A stretch of DNA of 44,395 nucleotides, from assembly GCA_030601845.1 (NCBI GenBank), contig JAUWAY010000021.1, positions 1 through 44,395 of the forward strand, given 5' to 3'. A program made the position numbers and the translations under genes. This document shows positions 6,572-14,817 of this stretch, in pieces. The notes under the pieces are model-generated. The model worked only from the letters and a program-made list of their open reading frames with translations. It did no database searches and had not been told where the DNA came from. This stretch comes from Phycisphaerae bacterium (GTDB taxonomy: Bacteria; Planctomycetota; Phycisphaerae; Sedimentisphaerales; Anaerobacaceae). Each line of letters opens with the position of its first letter. Within the stretch, counting starts at the first letter, position 1.

Positions 6572-7920
6572 CCGTAAGCTCCTTTTATCCTGCCGGTCTC
6601 GCTGAAACCATCATAGCTGCGCATCAAGAGGTTGGCCTCGATTTTCTGAACCAGGTCCAGTGAGACACTAACGACTATCAATAAGCCCGTGCCGCCCAAA
6701 AACATTGCCACCATAAAATCAATTCCCAATAAAATATGAATCACTGTCGGCACAACAGCAATTATGGCTAAGAATGCCGCTCCGAAATATGTGATTCTGG
6801 TCATTACTTTTTCGAGGTATTCGGCTGTTCTACGGCCAGGCCGCAGGCCGGGAATAAAGCTTCCCGAATCCCGCAGGTTCTTGGCCATTTCCTTCGGTTG
6901 AAACTGCACCGTTGTCCAAAAGTAAGCGAACAAGAATATCAACAACATATACAAAACGTTATATGTATAGGCGCCAGGCCCTAAAGCCCTTTGCAAACTG
7001 TTAAGAAATCCCCAGTCTTTGATTTTTACCAACTGGCTAATTAGTACCGGCGGAAATATCATAAAACTCGACGCGAAAATTATCGGCATCACTCCTCCGT
7101 GATTGACACGCAGCGGCAAATAATGTCTCTGGCCACCATACATCCGGCGTCCTCGCATCTGTTTGGCCTGTTGAATCGGTATTCGCCGCTGGCCTTGAGT
7201 TATCAGTATCGCACCGGCAACAACGAATATGAACGCCGCTATCAGGAACAAAACCTGAGCAGGGCCTATGGCATCGCTCGGTGCACCAACTCTTAAGTCA
7301 ACCTTTTCGGCAAGTCTGCTTATCGCCCAAGGCATTCTGGCCACGATGCCGGCCATAATTATCAAACTGATTCCATTGCCTATGCCGTATTCGTCTATCT
7401 GCTCGCCGAGCCACATCAAAAAAATTGTGCCAGCTGTCATACTGACAATGCCCATCATCAAAGCCCGTCTTTCCATACCCGCATAGGTTAGTCCTTCCCC
7501 TCCCAACCACTTCATATACATTATCGATTGAATGACACATATCAGTACCGTCAAGTAGCGTGTGTACTCCTGTATCTTTTTGTAGCCGGTTTGGCCTTCC
7601 TGACGCAATTTTTTCAGAGCAGGAATAACCTCGCCTAACAGCATAAAAATAATCGATGAGGTAATGTAGGGCATAATTCCCAGACCAAATAAACTGGTTT
7701 TGTCCAATCTTCCACCGGTGAATATCTGTAGATACTCAGCAGCTCTACCTAACGGACTATCTGTGCCTCTTGATTTGGTGACTTCAGCTATCGCCTCCTG
7801 GTTAAAGCAGGGAATGGGGATATGGAAACCAATCCTGTATATTATCAGCAGCGCAATAGTAAAAAGAATCTTGTTGCGCAAATCTGGAATCCTGAATATG
7901 TTAAATACAGTTCCAAGCAT
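6568..7920 (-). CDS. secY: Preprotein translocase subunit SecY
   Basis: SecY is the ten-helix channel of the Sec translocon in the cytoplasmic membrane. The chosen start MLGTVFNIFRIPDLRNK gives 450 residues. An earlier in-frame start (7953) would add eleven residues, KRKTKYEIWD after Met, encoded by the heptamer array, and is judged false. Visible signatures are RIGFHIPIPCFN in the first helix, the plug-following segment FGLGIMPYITSSIIFMLL, and the cytosolic loop GQRRIPIQQAKQMRGRR. It lies between rplO and adk, as usual. Confidence 0.97.
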   Translation of the reverse strand: MLGTVFNIFRIPDLRNKILFTIALLIIYRIGFHIPIPCFNQEAIAEVTKSRGTDSPLGRAAEYLQIFTGGRLDKTSLFGLGIMPYITSSIIFMLLGEVIPALKKLRQEGQTGYKKIQEYTRYLTVLICVIQSIMYMKWLGGEGLTYAGMERRALMMGIVSMTAGTIFLMWLGEQIDEYGIGNGISLIIMAGIVARMPWAISRLAEKVDLRVGAPSDAIGPAQVLFLIAAFIFVVAGAILITQGQRRIPIQQAKQMRGRRMYGGQRHYLPLRVNHGGVMPIIFASSFMIFPPVLISQLVKIKDWGFLNSLQRALGPGAYTYNVLYMLLIFLFAYFWTTVQFQPKEMAKNLRDSGSFIPGLRPGRRTAEYLEKVMTRITYFGAAFLAIIAVVPTVIHILLGIDFMVAMFLGGTGLLIVVSVSLDLVQKIEANLLMRSYDGFSETGRIKGAYG

Positions 7921-7924
7921 ATCC

Positions 7925-7966
7925 CATATCTCGTATTTAGTCTTACGCTTCACGCACGGCGCTTGA
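7925..7966. repeat. Heptamer array, rplO-secY junction
   Basis: Six units at a 7-bp period (CATATCT, CGTATTT, AGTCTTA, CGCTTCA, CGCACGG, CGCTTGA). About 17 bp of it overlap the 3' end of rplO, including its TGA stop, and encode the last residues VKRRA. Confidence 0.85.
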
Positions 7967-8414
7967 CGAGGTTTGCCGTGCCGCCGCAGCCTATAATCTT
8001 CTGCTCAGCAGTTTTGCTGAATTTATGAGCAGTTACTTCCAATTTCTTCGTTAATTCACCATTACCAAGAACCTTGACTTTAGTTTTCCCCGATTTGTCG
8101 GCATCAATTAGGCCAGCATCGAATAATTGCTCCATACCGACGGCAGAGCCATCACCAAATCTTTCCAGTTGCGATACATTGACAATTTCGTAGCGTGTTG
8201 CGTAGCGCTTATTACTAAAGCCACGTTTGGGCAATCGCCTAAACAATGGCATTTGACCACCTTCATAAAGCGACCTTGAAGACGCCCCGGCCCTGCTGCC
8301 GCTGCCTTTGTGGCCACGACCGCAGGTTTTGCCGCGGCCGGTACCACTGCCTCTGCCAACTCGACGGCGACGCGTGTGCTTACCTGCAACGGAAGTTATT
8401 TCATAATCCAACAT
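7950..8414 (-). CDS. rplO: 50S ribosomal protein L15 (uL15)
   Basis: uL15 is a late-assembling 23S rRNA binder. The 154 residues begin MLDYEITSVAGKHTRRRRVG and show the typical glycine-rich, basic N-terminal stretch (GRGSGTGRGKTCGRGHKGSG), then GGQMPLFRRLPKRGFSN. The length is typical. It starts only 7 nt after rpsE ends, so rpmD (L30), which usually lies between the two, is missing here. Confidence 0.98.
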   Translation of the reverse strand: MLDYEITSVAGKHTRRRRVGRGSGTGRGKTCGRGHKGSGSRAGASSRSLYEGGQMPLFRRLPKRGFSNKRYATRYEIVNVSQLERFGDGSAVGMEQLFDAGLIDADKSGKTKVKVLGNGELTKKLEVTAHKFSKTAEQKIIGCGGTANLVKRRA

Positions 8415-8421
8415 CTATAAT

Positions 8422-8952
8422 CTACCACCTTTTTATTGTTTCAACTTCTACGCCGCGAAGAGATTCAACATCTTCCTTGTTACGCAATTTCAATAAACCA
8501 TCCAACGTGGCTTTGACAACATTTTTAGCTGACGTGCTTCCGTAAACCTTTGTAAGGACATCCTGCACACCGGCATATTCGAGCACCGCTCGAGCACTGG
8601 AGCCAGCGATAACTCCGGTGCCGGGACTGGCCGGGACGAGCGTTATCTTCGTGGCTCTGTACTTGCCATCGATCTGATGTGGAATCGTTCGGCCAACCAG
8701 AGCTACCCTGTGCAAAGATTTCCTGGCATCTTTTATGCCCTTCTCAACTGCCAGAGGGACTTCATTGGCCTTGCCGTAACCAATACCCACCGTACCTGCG
8801 CGGTCGCCAAGCACTACCAAGGCCGCAAAGCTGAACCTGCGCCCGCCTTTGACCACTTTAGCACAGCGAAATATTTTAACGACCGTATCTTCCAACGGTT
8901 TTTCTTCTTGGTCAGATAATTTAACCGCTTCTACTGCCAATTTTTTCTCCAA
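8422..8952 (-). CDS. rpsE: 30S ribosomal protein S5 (uS5)
   Basis: uS5 sits at the mRNA entry channel and affects decoding accuracy. The 176 residues show the N-terminal double-stranded-RNA-like domain (VKIFRCAKVVKGGRRFSFAA, then GDRAGTVGIGYGKANEVP) and the C-terminal domain (LVPASPGTGVIAGSSARAVLE). The first ~20 residues are an acidic extension, common in this protein. The order rplR-rpsE-rplO is standard except that rpmD is absent. Confidence 0.98.
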   Translation of the reverse strand: MEKKLAVEAVKLSDQEEKPLEDTVVKIFRCAKVVKGGRRFSFAALVVLGDRAGTVGIGYGKANEVPLAVEKGIKDARKSLHRVALVGRTIPHQIDGKYRATKITLVPASPGTGVIAGSSARAVLEYAGVQDVLTKVYGSTSAKNVVKATLDGLLKLRNKEDVESLRGVEVETIKRW

Positions 8953-8969
8953 ACCTTATCGTTTTTTCT

Positions 8970-9335
8970 TCAGAAAACCAGTCCGGCTTTTCTTGCCGAC
9001 TCGGCAAGAACTTTGACTCTGCCGTGATACTTATGCCGGTTTCTATCAAAGCAAACACATTTAATACCAACACCAAGTGCTTGTTTTCCAATCGCCTCAC
9101 CGACGATTTGAGCAGCCTTCTTGCTGCCGCCGGTGGATAAGCGGTCCCGCAATCCCTTAGCTCTTGTACTCGCAGAAACAAGGGTCACTCCTGCAACATC
9201 CTCTATAATCTGGGCGTAAATATGCCTGTTCGAGCGAAATACCGACAGCCTGGGCCTGTCCGGTGTACCGAAAACCTTCTTCCGCACGTGATATTTACGC
9301 CTCATTGCTGCTCTTTTTATCGTGTCAATACTCAT
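8970..9335 (-). CDS. rplR: 50S ribosomal protein L18 (uL18)
   Basis: uL18 anchors 5S rRNA to the large subunit. The 121 residues contain the canonical [20 protein letters not shown] segment and end in [17 protein letters not shown]. Length and position (after rplF, before rpsE) are normal. Confidence 0.98.
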   Translation of the reverse strand: MSIDTIKRAAMRRKYHVRKKVFGTPDRPRLSVFRSNRHIYAQIIEDVAGVTLVSASTRAKGLRDRLSTGGSKKAAQIVGEAIGKQALGVGIKCVCFDRNRHKYHGRVKVLAESARKAGLVF

Positions 9336-9349
9336 TAAACTATCTCTAA

Positions 9350-9931
9350 CTATACCGTTCCCGAAGCAAACGCCTTGCCAACCTTACGTCTTACATGCTC
9401 GTCAGCATAACGGATGCCTTTTCCTTTATAGGGTTCCGGCGGTCTTATTTTACGAATATCGGCAGCAAATTGTCCCAGTAGTCTCCTGTCTGTTCCCGAA
9501 AGTGTAAACCTGGCGGGCATATCGTTGCCTCTGGTAGCAGCGGTCTCAATGCTTACCTTTATACCCTTTGGTATTACCCGCTCTACCAGGTGGGAGAAAC
9601 CAACTTGAAGAATCAGCTTGCCGCCCTGTTCTTTGACACTATAACCGGTGCCGTACAGTTCCATTTTCTTTTCAAAGCCTTTGCTCACACCTGCTACCAT
9701 ATTCGCAATCAAGGCACGCATTGTACCGTGCAACTGCTTACACTGGCGGATCCCAGGATGTTTATTTTCAACCAAAATCTTTCCTGCGGAACTGTCAATT
9801 TTCACCTTTATTGGCGGCTGGCAGTTCATTTGCAGACTACCGAGTGAACCCGAAACTTTGACAGACTGGCCACTCTGCTCGACCTTTACCCCTTCAGGGA
9901 TAACGATTGGTTTTTTTCCGATACGACTCAT
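9350..9931 (-). CDS. rplF: 50S ribosomal protein L6 (uL6)
   Basis: uL6 lies near the sarcin-ricin loop and the factor-binding site. The start [17 protein letters not shown] gives 193 residues. Its ATG overlaps the rpsH stop codon as TAATG, which marks tight translational coupling and rules out the longer upstream start. Two repeated L6 domains are present. The C-terminal one has the signature [19 protein letters not shown]. Confidence 0.98.
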   Translation of the reverse strand: MSRIGKKPIVIPEGVKVEQSGQSVKVSGSLGSLQMNCQPPIKVKIDSSAGKILVENKHPGIRQCKQLHGTMRALIANMVAGVSKGFEKKMELYGTGYSVKEQGGKLILQVGFSHLVERVIPKGIKVSIETAATRGNDMPARFTLSGTDRRLLGQFAADIRKIRPPEPYKGKGIRYADEHVRRKVGKAFASGTV

Positions 9932-10329
9932 TAGCCCACCGTACAAAGTATCTCGCCGCCTACCTTGGCCTTGCGACATTTTCTATCGCTCATAACACCC
10001 TTACTTGTCGAAACGATTGCTACACCGTAACCGGCTAAAACATGTGGTAACTTATCAACGGATGAATAGATTCTCCGTCCGGGTTTGCTCGTTCTGGTTA
10101 TTTCTTTAATGACAGACTGACCATTTTCGTCATACTTTAGAGTAACTCTTATTATTCCCTGGTTGCCATCATCAATTCGGTCAAAATCTTCGATGTACCC
10201 TTCTTCCTTCAAGACAGCCGCTATACCTGAGCAGATATTGGATGCCTTAATATTTACCTGGTCCTTATTTATTCTCGCAGCGTTTCGAATTCTCGTCAGC
10301 ATATCAGCTATTGGGTCGCTCAAGCTCAT
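9931..10329 (-). CDS. rpsH: 30S ribosomal protein S8 (uS8)
   Basis: uS8 is a primary 16S rRNA binder, and in E. coli it represses the spc operon. The 132 residues start MSLSDPIADMLTRIRNAARI and hold the C-terminal RNA-binding stretch KLPHVLAGYGVAIVSTSKGVMSD. The stop codon overlaps the rplF start by one base. Confidence 0.98.
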   Translation of the reverse strand: MSLSDPIADMLTRIRNAARINKDQVNIKASNICSGIAAVLKEEGYIEDFDRIDDGNQGIIRVTLKYDENGQSVIKEITRTSKPGRRIYSSVDKLPHVLAGYGVAIVSTSKGVMSDRKCRKAKVGGEILCTVG

Positions 10330-10332
10330 AAT

Positions 10333-10374
10333 TTCGTATCTCGCATTTCGTATCTCGTATTTCGCACGAGATGC
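10333..10374. repeat. Heptamer array, rpsN-rpsH spacer
   Basis: Six in-register units. TTCGTAT occurs twice, alternating with CTCGCAT and CTCGTAT, and is followed by TTCGCAC and GAGATGC. Confidence 0.85.
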
Positions 10375-10385
10375 GCATTAACATT

Positions 10386-10571
10386 TTACCAACTGGCCTT
10401 TTTAACTCCTGGAATTTTACCCTCATTGGCTAACATTCTAAAACAAATCCTGCAAACTTTGAACTTGCGGTAAACAGCTCTGGCTCTTCCACAAAGCTGG
10501 CAGCGTGTGTATTGCCTAACACGAAATTTTTGTTTTCTTTTAGCTTTATTTTCCAGAGCTTTGGTCGACAT
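10386..10571 (-). CDS. rpsN: 30S ribosomal protein S14, zinc type (uS14)
   Basis: uS14 belongs to the 30S head and binds near the A site. The 61-residue form is the short zinc-binding type with Cys24, Cys27, Cys40 and Cys43 (CQLCGR and CRICF). It ends [11 protein letters not shown], as expected. It lies between rplE and rpsH. Confidence 0.97.
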   Translation of the reverse strand: MSTKALENKAKRKQKFRVRQYTRCQLCGRARAVYRKFKVCRICFRMLANEGKIPGVKKASW

Positions 10572-10580
10572 TCACACGCT

Positions 10581-10632
10581 CCTATTAGCGTATAGCGTTT
10601 AGCGTATACGCTATCCGCCATTACTATCCGCT
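10581..10632. repeat. Heptamer array overlapping the end of rplE
   Basis: About seven units at a 7-bp period (CCTATTA, GCGTATA, GCGTTTA, GCGTATA, then CGCTATC and relatives). The unit orientation inverts near 10605, giving the palindrome AGCGTATACGCT. The rplE stop codon (10613-10611) and its last residues ADSNGG are encoded by the array. Confidence 0.85.
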
Positions 10633-11174
10633 GTTTTTTTCCTGAACGGCACACCAAACAGCGATAACATCTTCCTTGCTTCTTCGTCTGTTCTCGCGGT
10701 CGTTACAAAGGTTACATTCATCCCCTGCTGAAACTCAATCTGGCCGGGGTTGATTTCAGGAAAAACACCCTGTTCAGAGAGGCCCATCGAGTAATTACCT
10801 TTGCCATCAAAACTGTTCGGATTAAGGCCTCGAAAGTCTCTTACTCGCGGGATTGTCAGATTAATGAATCTATCCATAAATTCATACATTCGCTCGCCGC
10901 GGATAGTAACTTTCAAAGCCGTCTCCATGCCCTCACGAACCTTGAAGTTCGAGACACTTCTTTTGGCTTTACACACTGCAGGCATCTGGCCGGTAATCAT
11001 CGTCAGGTCCTTCTTAGCCAGTTCCAGAAATTTTTTATCCTGTGTCGCCCTGCCCACACCCATAGAGACGACGACCTTTTCCATCCTCGGCACAGCCATA
11101 GGGTTCTTGTAGCCAAATTCCTTAGTCAACTCCGGAACTATCTGGGACTTATATAAATCTTTTAAGCGTGCCAT
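10611..11174 (-). CDS. rplE: 50S ribosomal protein L5 (uL5)
   Basis: uL5 binds 5S rRNA and contacts the P-site tRNA and the 30S head. The start MARLKDLYKSQIVPELTKEF gives 187 residues. A longer frame open to 11333 runs through spacer sequence and is not used. Family marks are EKVVVSMGVGRATQDKK and GRGERMYEFMDRF-like segments, plus DFRGLNPNSFDGKGNYSMG. The final ADSNGG is repeat-derived and replaces whatever end the ancestral gene had. Confidence 0.97.
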   Translation of the reverse strand: MARLKDLYKSQIVPELTKEFGYKNPMAVPRMEKVVVSMGVGRATQDKKFLELAKKDLTMITGQMPAVCKAKRSVSNFKVREGMETALKVTIRGERMYEFMDRFINLTIPRVRDFRGLNPNSFDGKGNYSMGLSEQGVFPEINPGQIEFQQGMNVTFVTTARTDEEARKMLSLFGVPFRKKTADSNGG

Positions 11175-11263
11175 ATCTCGCATCTCGTGAAGCATATCTC
11201 GTACTCGGAGTCCCCAAACACCTTTTATTGCGTTTGGGGGTGTACCTTTCGCTTCACGCTTGA
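11172..11263. repeat. Heptamer array and hairpin, rplX-rplE spacer
   Basis: Five units (CATATCT, CGCATCT, CGTGAAG, CATATCT, CGTACTC) cover 11172-11206, starting on the rplE start codon. A stem-loop follows (CCCCAAAC at 11212-11219 with GTTTGGGG at 11232-11239). Two more units (CGCTTCA, CGCTTGA; 11250-11263) contain the rplX stop codon. Confidence 0.8.
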
Positions 11264-11601
11264 CGTTTTTCACCTGCCTTTCTAACAACCCCAATCTCGG
11301 TACCGTCGGTCGCAATTCGTTTTTTACTACCATCGGAGTCTTTTCTGTAATGAACCCTGCTGCCTCTTGAGCTTTTCGGATTCACCGGCAAAACATTACT
11401 TATATGTATCGGCTGTTCAACACTGATTCGGCCTCCTTGTGGATTTCTGCGCGAAGGCCGAACGTGCTTTTTCGCTATGTTGTGCCCCTGAACCACTACT
11501 TTATTCTTTTCAGGTACAACACGCAGCACTCTACCAGTAGCACCTTTATGGTCACCAGCTATAATCTCAACCATATCACCTTTTTTTATATGAACAGCCA
11601 T
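11254..11601 (-). CDS. rplX: 50S ribosomal protein L24 (uL24)
   Basis: uL24 is an assembly initiator at the tunnel exit. The 115 residues hold a KOW motif at the N-terminus (IKKGDMVEIIAGDHKGATGRV) and the basic HNIAKKHVRPSRRNPQGG segment. Length and order (rplN-rplX-rplE) are normal. Confidence 0.98.
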   Translation of the reverse strand: MAVHIKKGDMVEIIAGDHKGATGRVLRVVPEKNKVVVQGHNIAKKHVRPSRRNPQGGRISVEQPIHISNVLPVNPKSSRGSRVHYRKDSDGSKKRIATDGTEIGVVRKAGEKRQA

Positions 11602-11606
11602 AAAAT

Positions 11607-11641
11607 CCTATCTCGTTTTCCGTATTTCGCCTGACAAGCTA
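11607..11641. repeat. Heptamer array, rplN-rplX spacer
   Basis: Five in-register units: CCTATCT, CGTTTTC, CGTATTT, CGCCTGA and CAAGCTA. Confidence 0.75.
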
Positions 11642-11653
11642 CACTTGAAGCAT

Positions 11654-12040
11654 TTAGACTACTTCGCTTGCCAGCGAGATAATTTTCATATAGTTTTTTT
11701 CGCGAAGCTCACGAGCAACTGCACCAAAAATCCTTGTACCGATGGGATTGCCGTCATTATCAATCATCACCGCAGCATTGCTGTCAAACCTTACATAACT
11801 CCCATCGAGTCGTTTCACCGGGTGCTTAGTTCGAATAATCACACATTTATGTACTTTCTTTCCGTCCAACTGACAGCTCGGCATCGCCTTTTTAATAGCA
11901 ACACAAACAACATCGCCCACCATAGCCACAGGCCGCCTTTTCTTACCGCGGGCTCCGCCTTTTCCAAGAACCTTAATACACAATGCCGACTTGACACCTG
12001 AGTTGTCGGCTATATCCAACATTGTTTCCTGCTGAATCAC
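11654..12040 (-). CDS. rplN: 50S ribosomal protein L14 (uL14)
   Basis: uL14 lies at the subunit interface beside L19. The protein has 128 residues, slightly above the usual 122, and begins [19 protein letters not shown], the canonical start. The start codon is GTG. The [16 protein letters not shown] and [20 protein letters not shown] stretches are conserved. It lies between rpsQ and rplX, as expected. Confidence 0.98.
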   Translation of the reverse strand: MIQQETMLDIADNSGVKSALCIKVLGKGGARGKKRRPVAMVGDVVCVAIKKAMPSCQLDGKKVHKCVIIRTKHPVKRLDGSYVRFDSNAAVMIDNDGNPIGTRIFGAVARELREKNYMKIISLASEVV

Positions 12041-12043
12041 TTT

Positions 12044-12085
12044 GCTCGTATCTCGTATTTTTACCTCGCTTCACGCTTGTTGCTT
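12044..12085. repeat. Heptamer array, rpsQ-rplN junction
   Basis: Six units (GCTCGTA, TCTCGTA, TTTTTAC, CTCGCTT, CACGCTT, GTTGCTT). The rpsQ stop codon (12073-12071) and its last residues QQA lie inside the array. Confidence 0.8.
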
Positions 12086-12337
12086 AACTGCTTTTTCTAT
12101 AACTCTCACAAGACGCCAGCTTTTGGTCTTGCTGTAAGGCCTGCATTCGGCAACCTCGATAACATCACCCGGGCCGGCCTGGTTGTGCTCGTCATGAACG
12201 GCCAGTTTGCTCCTACGCTTTATGTATTTGCCGTATCTTGGATGCCTGACCTTAAAGTCAATGGCAACTTTGATGCTTTTATCACCGCTGTTGCTTATCA
12301 CTACACCGGCTAAAGTCTTCGGTTTTCGATCCTGCAT
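12071..12337 (-). CDS. rpsQ: 30S ribosomal protein S17 (uS17)
   Basis: uS17 is a primary 16S rRNA binder with an OB fold. The 88 residues contain [39 protein letters not shown] and [20 protein letters not shown], all typical. The end VKQQA reads into a heptamer array. It lies between rpmC and rplN. Confidence 0.97.
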   Translation of the reverse strand: MQDRKPKTLAGVVISNSGDKSIKVAIDFKVRHPRYGKYIKRRSKLAVHDEHNQAGPGDVIEVAECRPYSKTKSWRLVRVIEKAVKQQA

Positions 12338-12353
12338 CTTTGATTCCTAATCG

Positions 12354-12539
12354 CTATTTTCCCTCGCGCAATACGGTCTTAATCCTGGCAATATCACGCT
12401 TAACATTAGTTATAGCTTTGGAATTCTCCAGCTTCTCCGTAACCGCCTGCGAGCGCAGGTCAAACAAATGCCTCTGGATTTCTTGCAGTTTGCTCTCGAG
12501 CTCATCGCCGCTCATCTCGCGATAATGCTGTGCTTTCAT
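12354..12539 (-). CDS. rpmC: 50S ribosomal protein L29 (uL29)
   Basis: uL29 lies beside the tunnel exit next to L23, at the docking site for SRP and trigger factor. The start MKAQHYREMSGDELESKL gives 61 residues, the normal length. The frame stays open to 12644, but the extra part has no family similarity. The two-helix coiled structure is visible as Leu/Arg-rich helices. Confidence 0.96.
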   Translation of the reverse strand: MKAQHYREMSGDELESKLQEIQRHLFDLRSQAVTEKLENSKAITNVKRDIARIKTVLREGK

Positions 12540-12555
12540 TATTAAGCTTCCATTA

Positions 12556-12975
12556 TTACAATGAATGTCTTCGCTTAACGAACCTGCAACTGATCGGCAT
12601 TTTATGGGCGACTCTGACCAACGCCTGCTTTGCCACAACCTCACCTACTCCGCCAATCTCAAACATAACCTGCCCGGGTCTGACTCTGGCCACCCAGAAT
12701 TCGGGCTCACCCTTACCTTTGCCCATACGCGTCTCCAACGGCTTGGCACTTACGGGCTTATGCGGGAATAGTCTAAGATAGACTTTGCCTTCACGATGCA
12801 AAAAGTGAGTCGCTGCAACTCGGCCGGCTTCGATGTTCCTTGCGGTTATCCAGCTACTCTCCAAAGCCTGTAAACCGTATTCACCAAACGCCACAAAATT
12901 GCCCCGGCAGGCATTGCCCTTCATTTTGCCACGTTGGCTTTTACGGTGCTTAACTCTTTTTGGCATCATTGCCAT
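12556..12975 (-). CDS. rplP: 50S ribosomal protein L16 (uL16)
   Basis: uL16 helps shape the A-site tRNA pocket. The 139 residues include [38 protein letters not shown] and [16 protein letters not shown]. Three ATG codons lie close together. The first (12975) has an AGGG ribosome binding site 8 nt ahead and was chosen. Order rpsC-rplP-rpmC is standard. Confidence 0.98.
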   Translation of the reverse strand: MAMMPKRVKHRKSQRGKMKGNACRGNFVAFGEYGLQALESSWITARNIEAGRVAATHFLHREGKVYLRLFPHKPVSAKPLETRMGKGKGEPEFWVARVRPGQVMFEIGGVGEVVAKQALVRVAHKMPISCRFVKRRHSL

Positions 12976-13035
12976 TTCTTGGACCCTTGCAAAATCTATT
13001 TATACTTTGCGAGCCGATTTCCTAAAATTTCATCT

Positions 13036-13851
13036 TTACTCTGCAGCGTTCGGTTCACCAGCATTACCCTGACCCGGCGAGGCAACAACATTGGCCTCGG
13101 TAGCTCCTTTTCTCTCCTGGGCCGGCACGGCCTTAGGCCTAACACCGCCCCGCTGATTTGCGCTAATACGTCTCCGAGGGCGACGCCGGCGAATCTGTCT
13201 CGACTCAATTTCTTCACCGAATTTACCTTTGTAAATCCAAACTTTGACGCCAATTGCTCCATACGTTGTCCTGGATGTTGCCACGGCGTAATCTACATTG
13301 GCGTCCAGGGTTTGCAGTGGAATACTACCGAGCTTCTGTGTTTCCTTACGGGCCATTTCCGAGCCGGCCAACCGGCCGGAACAGATAATCTTAACTCCCT
13401 TAGCGCCGGCGTTCATCGCCAATTCACAATGCTGTTTCATAGTCCGTCTAAACGATGCCCGCCTACTTAGCTGTTCGGCAATTGCTTCGGCTACCAATGT
13501 GGCATTGAGCTCCGGCGATTTTATCTCAATAACGTTGACGCTTAACTTTCGGCCGGTTATCTCTTCAAGCTCTTCTCGCAACCTATCGACTTCACCACCT
13601 CTCGGACCAATTACCACACCGGGCCGACCGCTGTGCAGTGTTACTTTCACTTCGCTGCGTGTCCGGACTATTTCAATCTTCGCCACCGCACCCTTGGGCA
13701 TCTGACGGTTAAACCTCTTGTCAATATACTCACGAATTTTCTGATCCTCGACAAGAAAATCACCGTAATCGGCCTTTGGAGCAAACCAGGTGCTTTGCCA
13801 TCCAAGTGTTATTCCCGTTCTAAAACCTATTGGTGATGTTTTCTGACCCAT
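13036..13851 (-). CDS. rpsC: 30S ribosomal protein S3 (uS3)
   Basis: uS3 lines the mRNA entry tunnel and contributes to helicase activity. The start MGQKTSPIGFRTGITLGWQS gives 271 residues. The frame is open to 13956, but the upstream part overlaps the end of rplV and lacks similarity. A KH domain (GRPGVVIGPRGGEVDRL) and the C-terminal S3 domain (SGRLAGSEMARKETQKLG) are clear. The last ~55 residues are an Arg- then Ala/Pro-rich extension. Confidence 0.98.
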   Translation of the reverse strand: MGQKTSPIGFRTGITLGWQSTWFAPKADYGDFLVEDQKIREYIDKRFNRQMPKGAVAKIEIVRTRSEVKVTLHSGRPGVVIGPRGGEVDRLREELEEITGRKLSVNVIEIKSPELNATLVAEAIAEQLSRRASFRRTMKQHCELAMNAGAKGVKIICSGRLAGSEMARKETQKLGSIPLQTLDANVDYAVATSRTTYGAIGVKVWIYKGKFGEEIESRQIRRRRPRRRISANQRGGVRPKAVPAQERKGATEANVVASPGQGNAGEPNAAE

Positions 13852-13874
13852 GATTGCCTTTTCTTTTCTATCTC

Positions 13875-14423
13875 CTACGCTTCTGCCACTGTTATATATA
13901 TGTGACAGGCCTTTTTCCCAATAGGATGCGCTCTGCCTCTGTCTTTCGGCATCCACCTTTTGGTGCCGATGCGCACTCCTGCATCGTCAACGCGAGCTTC
14001 ACTGACGTAGAGATTATCAACGTCAGCATGCTGCTCGTCAGCATCTGCCACAGCACTTTTTAGAACTTTGTCTATCATTGTTGTGGCACGCTTCTTTGTG
14101 AATTTCAGGATATCCATTGCTTCCTGAACGCTTCGGCCAACTACCAATTGCGTAACCAGTCTGGCCTTACGGGCTGATATCGGGGCAAAACGATAAGACG
14201 AACGCCAGACAACTAAATCATTTACTTCCGCAGATAAGGCCGCTGCCAGCCGACGAATATCCTCCCTGCAAGGTATAGGTCTAAAAAGGCCCTTCTGCCA
14301 GTTTTTAACAGCCGTTGCTGCTTCTTTACTGTCAAGCCCCCCTCTGACAAGCTGACTGGCTAACTGTTCTATACCCATTCGTCGCTGCTGACAGAGTTCT
14401 TTCAACCTAGTAGCACTTAACAT
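13875..14423 (-). CDS. rplV: 50S ribosomal protein L22 (uL22) with N-terminal XRE-like HTH domain
   Basis: uL22 reaches into the peptide exit tunnel through a long beta hairpin. Residues ~73-182 are a normal L22 (SARKARLVTQLVVGRSV, then RVDDAGVRIGTKRWMPKDRGRAHPI). Residues 1-72 are extra and have the helix pattern of XRE/Cro DNA-binding domains: RLKELCQQRRMGIEQLASQL, a middle recognition-like helix AVKNWQKG, then DIRRLAAALSAEVNDLV. No ATG, GTG or TTG codon lies near the L22 boundary, so a short L22 cannot be made separately from the visible starts. It sits between rpsS and rpsC. The role of the extra domain is unknown. Confidence 0.95.
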   Translation of the reverse strand: MLSATRLKELCQQRRMGIEQLASQLVRGGLDSKEAATAVKNWQKGLFRPIPCREDIRRLAAALSAEVNDLVVWRSSYRFAPISARKARLVTQLVVGRSVQEAMDILKFTKKRATTMIDKVLKSAVADADEQHADVDNLYVSEARVDDAGVRIGTKRWMPKDRGRAHPIGKKACHIYITVAEA

Positions 14424-14433
14424 ACAAAAAAAC

Positions 14434-14461
14434 CTTATCTCGTATTGCGCGTCCCGCTTTT
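14434..14461. repeat. Heptamer array, rpsS-rplV spacer
   Basis: Four in-register units: CTTATCT, CGTATTG, CGCGTCC and CGCTTTT. Confidence 0.7.
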
Positions 14462-14483
14462 AATTTTTCACTTTCTTCTATCG

Positions 14484-14753
14484 CTATCTTATTTTCTTGC
14501 TCGAATGACCTTTAAAAATCCTTGTCGGCGAAAATTCGCCCAGTTTATGTCCAACCATATCATCCGTAACGAAGACCTTATGAAACATTTTACCGTTATG
14601 GACCATAAAGGTGAAGCTAACGAATTCAGGAATTATCGTGCATCTTCTTGCCCAGGTCTTTATCGGGTCACGAGAACCGGAATTAATCTGCTTGTTGACC
14701 TTGGCGAACAGTTTCTCATCAACATACGGCCCTTTTTTAAGAGATCTTCCCAT
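14484..14753 (-). CDS. rpsS: 30S ribosomal protein S19 (uS19)
   Basis: uS19 sits in the 30S head beside S13 and contacts the large subunit. The 89 residues begin [19 protein letters not shown] and contain [20 protein letters not shown] and [19 protein letters not shown], all canonical. Length and position are normal. Confidence 0.98.
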   Translation of the reverse strand: MGRSLKKGPYVDEKLFAKVNKQINSGSRDPIKTWARRCTIIPEFVSFTFMVHNGKMFHKVFVTDDMVGHKLGEFSPTRIFKGHSSKKIR

Positions 14754-14781
14754 TTTCTTACCCCGTATTCACTACTCTGTG

Positions 14782-14816
14782 TTTTGTATCTCGCTTCACG
14801 AGAGGCGATTGACACT
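14782..14816. repeat. Heptamer array, rplB-rpsS spacer
   Basis: Five units in one register (TTTTGTA, TCTCGCT, TCACGAG, AGGCGAT, TGACACT), ending 1 nt before the rplB stop codon. More degenerate than most of the others. Confidence 0.6.
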
Positions 14817-14817
14817 C

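Noticed and set aside
7921-7953. A longer SecY start giving MKRKTKYEIWD
   Set aside because: The extra residues are encoded by the heptamer array and have no counterpart in the family.
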